A stretch of 64,000 bases of DNA from Chamaecyparis obtusa (lineage: Eukaryota > Streptophyta > Pinopsida > Cupressales > Cupressaceae): positions 449,001 to 513,000 of the forward strand of contig BSBK01007030.1 in NCBI GenBank assembly GCA_027943335.1. Reading direction: 5' to 3'. Within the stretch, counting starts at the first letter, position 1. Every line of letters starts with the position of its first letter. The notes below the pieces were generated by a model. It worked only from the letters and a program-made list of their open reading frames with translations. It made no database searches and had not been told where the DNA came from. This document shows, one piece after another, positions 62,015 through 64,000 of this stretch. The translations under genes were made by a program, and so were the position numbers.

Positions 62015-64000
62015 CCATAATCTATTCATGATTGACAGACAAGGTTAAAGTTAAAGTTACTATTCTTTTGAACCATTCATGAAAATTGTACATACATCTT
62101 TCAAATTGTAACTTTTTGTACTGACATAAGTTCTGCAATATCTATTTATAAGTCAAGATTCAAGCTTTTTTCTCTTGAAATAACTAGATGGTATCTTAGC
62201 AGATCTAAAAGTGTACTGAAAAAATGGGCAAGGCCTCAAGGTTACTGTGATATTTTATTCAATTCCTAGAAATTCAATTCTGTACATATTTAAGAATTTT
62301 TCCTGTCGAACTTCAGTCGTTATACAATTAACTTTTTGTGAGCAGGTCCCATTGCAATATCTTATTCAAATCTTAACTTTTGTGAATATTTATGTATGTA
62401 AAAGCTCATGGCAAGTGGACGCAAATGTTTCTGAAAAAATAGTGGGTTGCTTTCGGTTTATACAGGGACTCAACTCAGTTTATTCCATCCTCTGATCTGC
62501 GCACAGTTGAACTTCTTATCAGAGGCAAATTGTTATTTACCATGCACTTAAAAGTAATAATCATATGGTTGCACTTTGAAAAAGTCTGGAATCCATGAAT
62601 TCTTGAGAATCCAAAACAGGGGTAGAACTTGGATAAGCTAATTGGCTACTTCGCATTAACAATTGTTAGATTCATGAGTTCGAAAACTAGATATTTTGAT
62701 AGAGAATTTTTCATCTACAAAGTCATTTTAGCTTATCTAATATGGAAAAAAAGATTTACGCTGGAACCTCTTAGGCTAGGAACCCCGCAATTGAGAGGCA
62801 TTCATTCTACCAAATTTGTCTAGGACACAATCCTGGCTGTATCCCAAGGACACGATCTTGGTTGTATCCCTTATAATTTCAGAGTCTTGCACTCAGGGAG
62901 ACTTGATCCTTAGTGGGCTCATTATGAACCATTCAACTTCACCATACCAAGACCCATTGACAAAATATTGATTATTTTTATTGTCAAATTTCTAAAGAAA
63001 TGAAATTTGATCTTTTAAATATAATTTAATCTAGTGTTGGGATATCTAAGTGATACAGTTTAAAAGAAGTATTTAGTTAATTTTAATAGTTGATAGATTG
63101 ATTTTAGCAATTGATAAATTTTTAAATGTGTTTCAAAATCTTTTATTATTGCGATAAAATAAAAATTGTTCATTCTTAGCGTTTAGTTAGCTTTAATTTG
63201 TGAACGAATTAGATCAGAATTACAAATCTGATTCTAATACAAAATTGATCTTTGGCACATGGGTTTGACCCCAGGCATTGAGATTGGCATGTAATTGAAA
63301 ACAAAGTTGTGCCTAGATATCTAGACCTAAAAATGATGTTGCCAAACATCTATAAGAAGATTGCTAAGAAATGGTCTTTTCCTTTAAACAAGCCCTTAAG
63401 ATATCAAGTCATTGATTGATAGAAATAATGGTAAGCAATATGCAATAAATGCAAGGATTGTTCTAATTGAGAGATAATTTAGAATTTGATATTTGGAGTT
63501 TGAAAGGTGATATAAAAATGCTTAGTATGTAATTAGGTTTTCAAAGTGTATACATATGGTAAAAAGCAATTTAATGATTTGGAAAGTGATTAAATCTAGA
63601 TAGGGAAAGAGTACTGATGGTTGAGTACATTTCATAGTCATGCACTTTTTGTGCACCAAACCCCTTAATTACTAATTTTAAAGGAGCAAAAAAATGATAA
63701 CTAAAAGCCCATTAATAAGTTACACATGTATTGATAGGCTATCATTTTCTAACTTTTTTGGTGTATAATTGGCCCATTTATGCACCACTACTAGGGCATT
63801 TGTTCATAAGCATTGGCAATGTTAAGTGCACCATTATTGACACATATTTAATTAAGTATTGAGCAACACTTTAAAATGACCACTTTTTGACTCTTTAGTG
63901 TTTAATGAATCCTACAACAACCATTGTTAATTCCTAGAAGCCATAAAATATGTTTTAAGTAGTTAAGTTGCATACAAAGACACCAAAAAAAATCATTGAA
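62015..64000. other. 3' flank of the MAKR-like gene and unassigned DNA
   Basis: 62015-62220 probably holds the 3' UTR; no clear poly(A) signal was chosen. Further on I see only a short tandem repeat (GACACAATCCTGGCTGTATCC and GACACGATCTTGGTTGTATCC, about 62823-62867). Frames at 62247-62495 and 62629-62823 have no recognisable motif. Confidence 0.4.

Overview
This is nuclear DNA from a seed plant with a large, repeat-rich genome. A gymnosperm seems likely to me, because intergenic DNA is made of old, stop-riddled Ty3/Gypsy elements with a single host gene; that is an inference. The host gene is an intact, intronless coding sequence at 60662-62014 (+, 450 aa). It encodes a protein of the MAKR/BKI1 (membrane-associated kinase regulator) family.

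Left part, 1-27.9 kb: a nest of Ty3/Gypsy elements. E1 (+, 1-4802) is an Athila-like element with part of its 5' LTR, a PBS, gag, protease and the start of RT. It stops abruptly against E2 (-, 4803-16987), a relative with a possible extra ORF, integrase, RNase H, RT and protease. E2's RT is split by a complete 8,025-bp LTR element (8112-16136) with ~1.7-kb LTRs and a perfect CCCAC target duplication. That element carries gag and a protease-like region but no RT or integrase, so it is a non-autonomous TR-GAG-like element. At 16.98 kb E2 abuts a 5'-truncated chromovirus (+, integrase and chromodomain, 3' LTR from 18058). E3 (-, ~19.7-27.6 kb) is a third Athila-like copy with gag to integrase, a PBS and a 5' LTR with a TATA box. 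A Gypsy integrase scrap lies at 27769-27888.

Middle, 27.9-35.4 kb: mostly unassignable AT-rich DNA, an imperfect direct repeat, a candidate ~3.07-kb solo LTR (30741-33806) with a 159-bp TA microsatellite, a compound microsatellite and a decayed minus-strand coding-like stretch.

35.4-52.8 kb: the most striking structure. A 17,350-bp block, LTR1-A-LTR2-B-LTR3-C-LTR4, consists of three chromovirus interiors (4.63-4.65 kb each, all minus strand) sharing four ~860-bp LTRs. Only the outer ends carry a target duplication (TAATC). Interiors A and C share a one-base deletion and a nonsense codon in RT that B lacks. The outer LTRs also share variants that the two inner LTRs do not. This fits homologous recombination, with B exchanged into a duplicated, already broken element.

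Right part, 52.8-64 kb: the other half of the array's target site, an LTR-like stretch near 54.7-55.9 kb, anonymous AT-rich DNA with a small tandem duplication, then the MAKR-like gene with two possible upstream ORFs in its leader.
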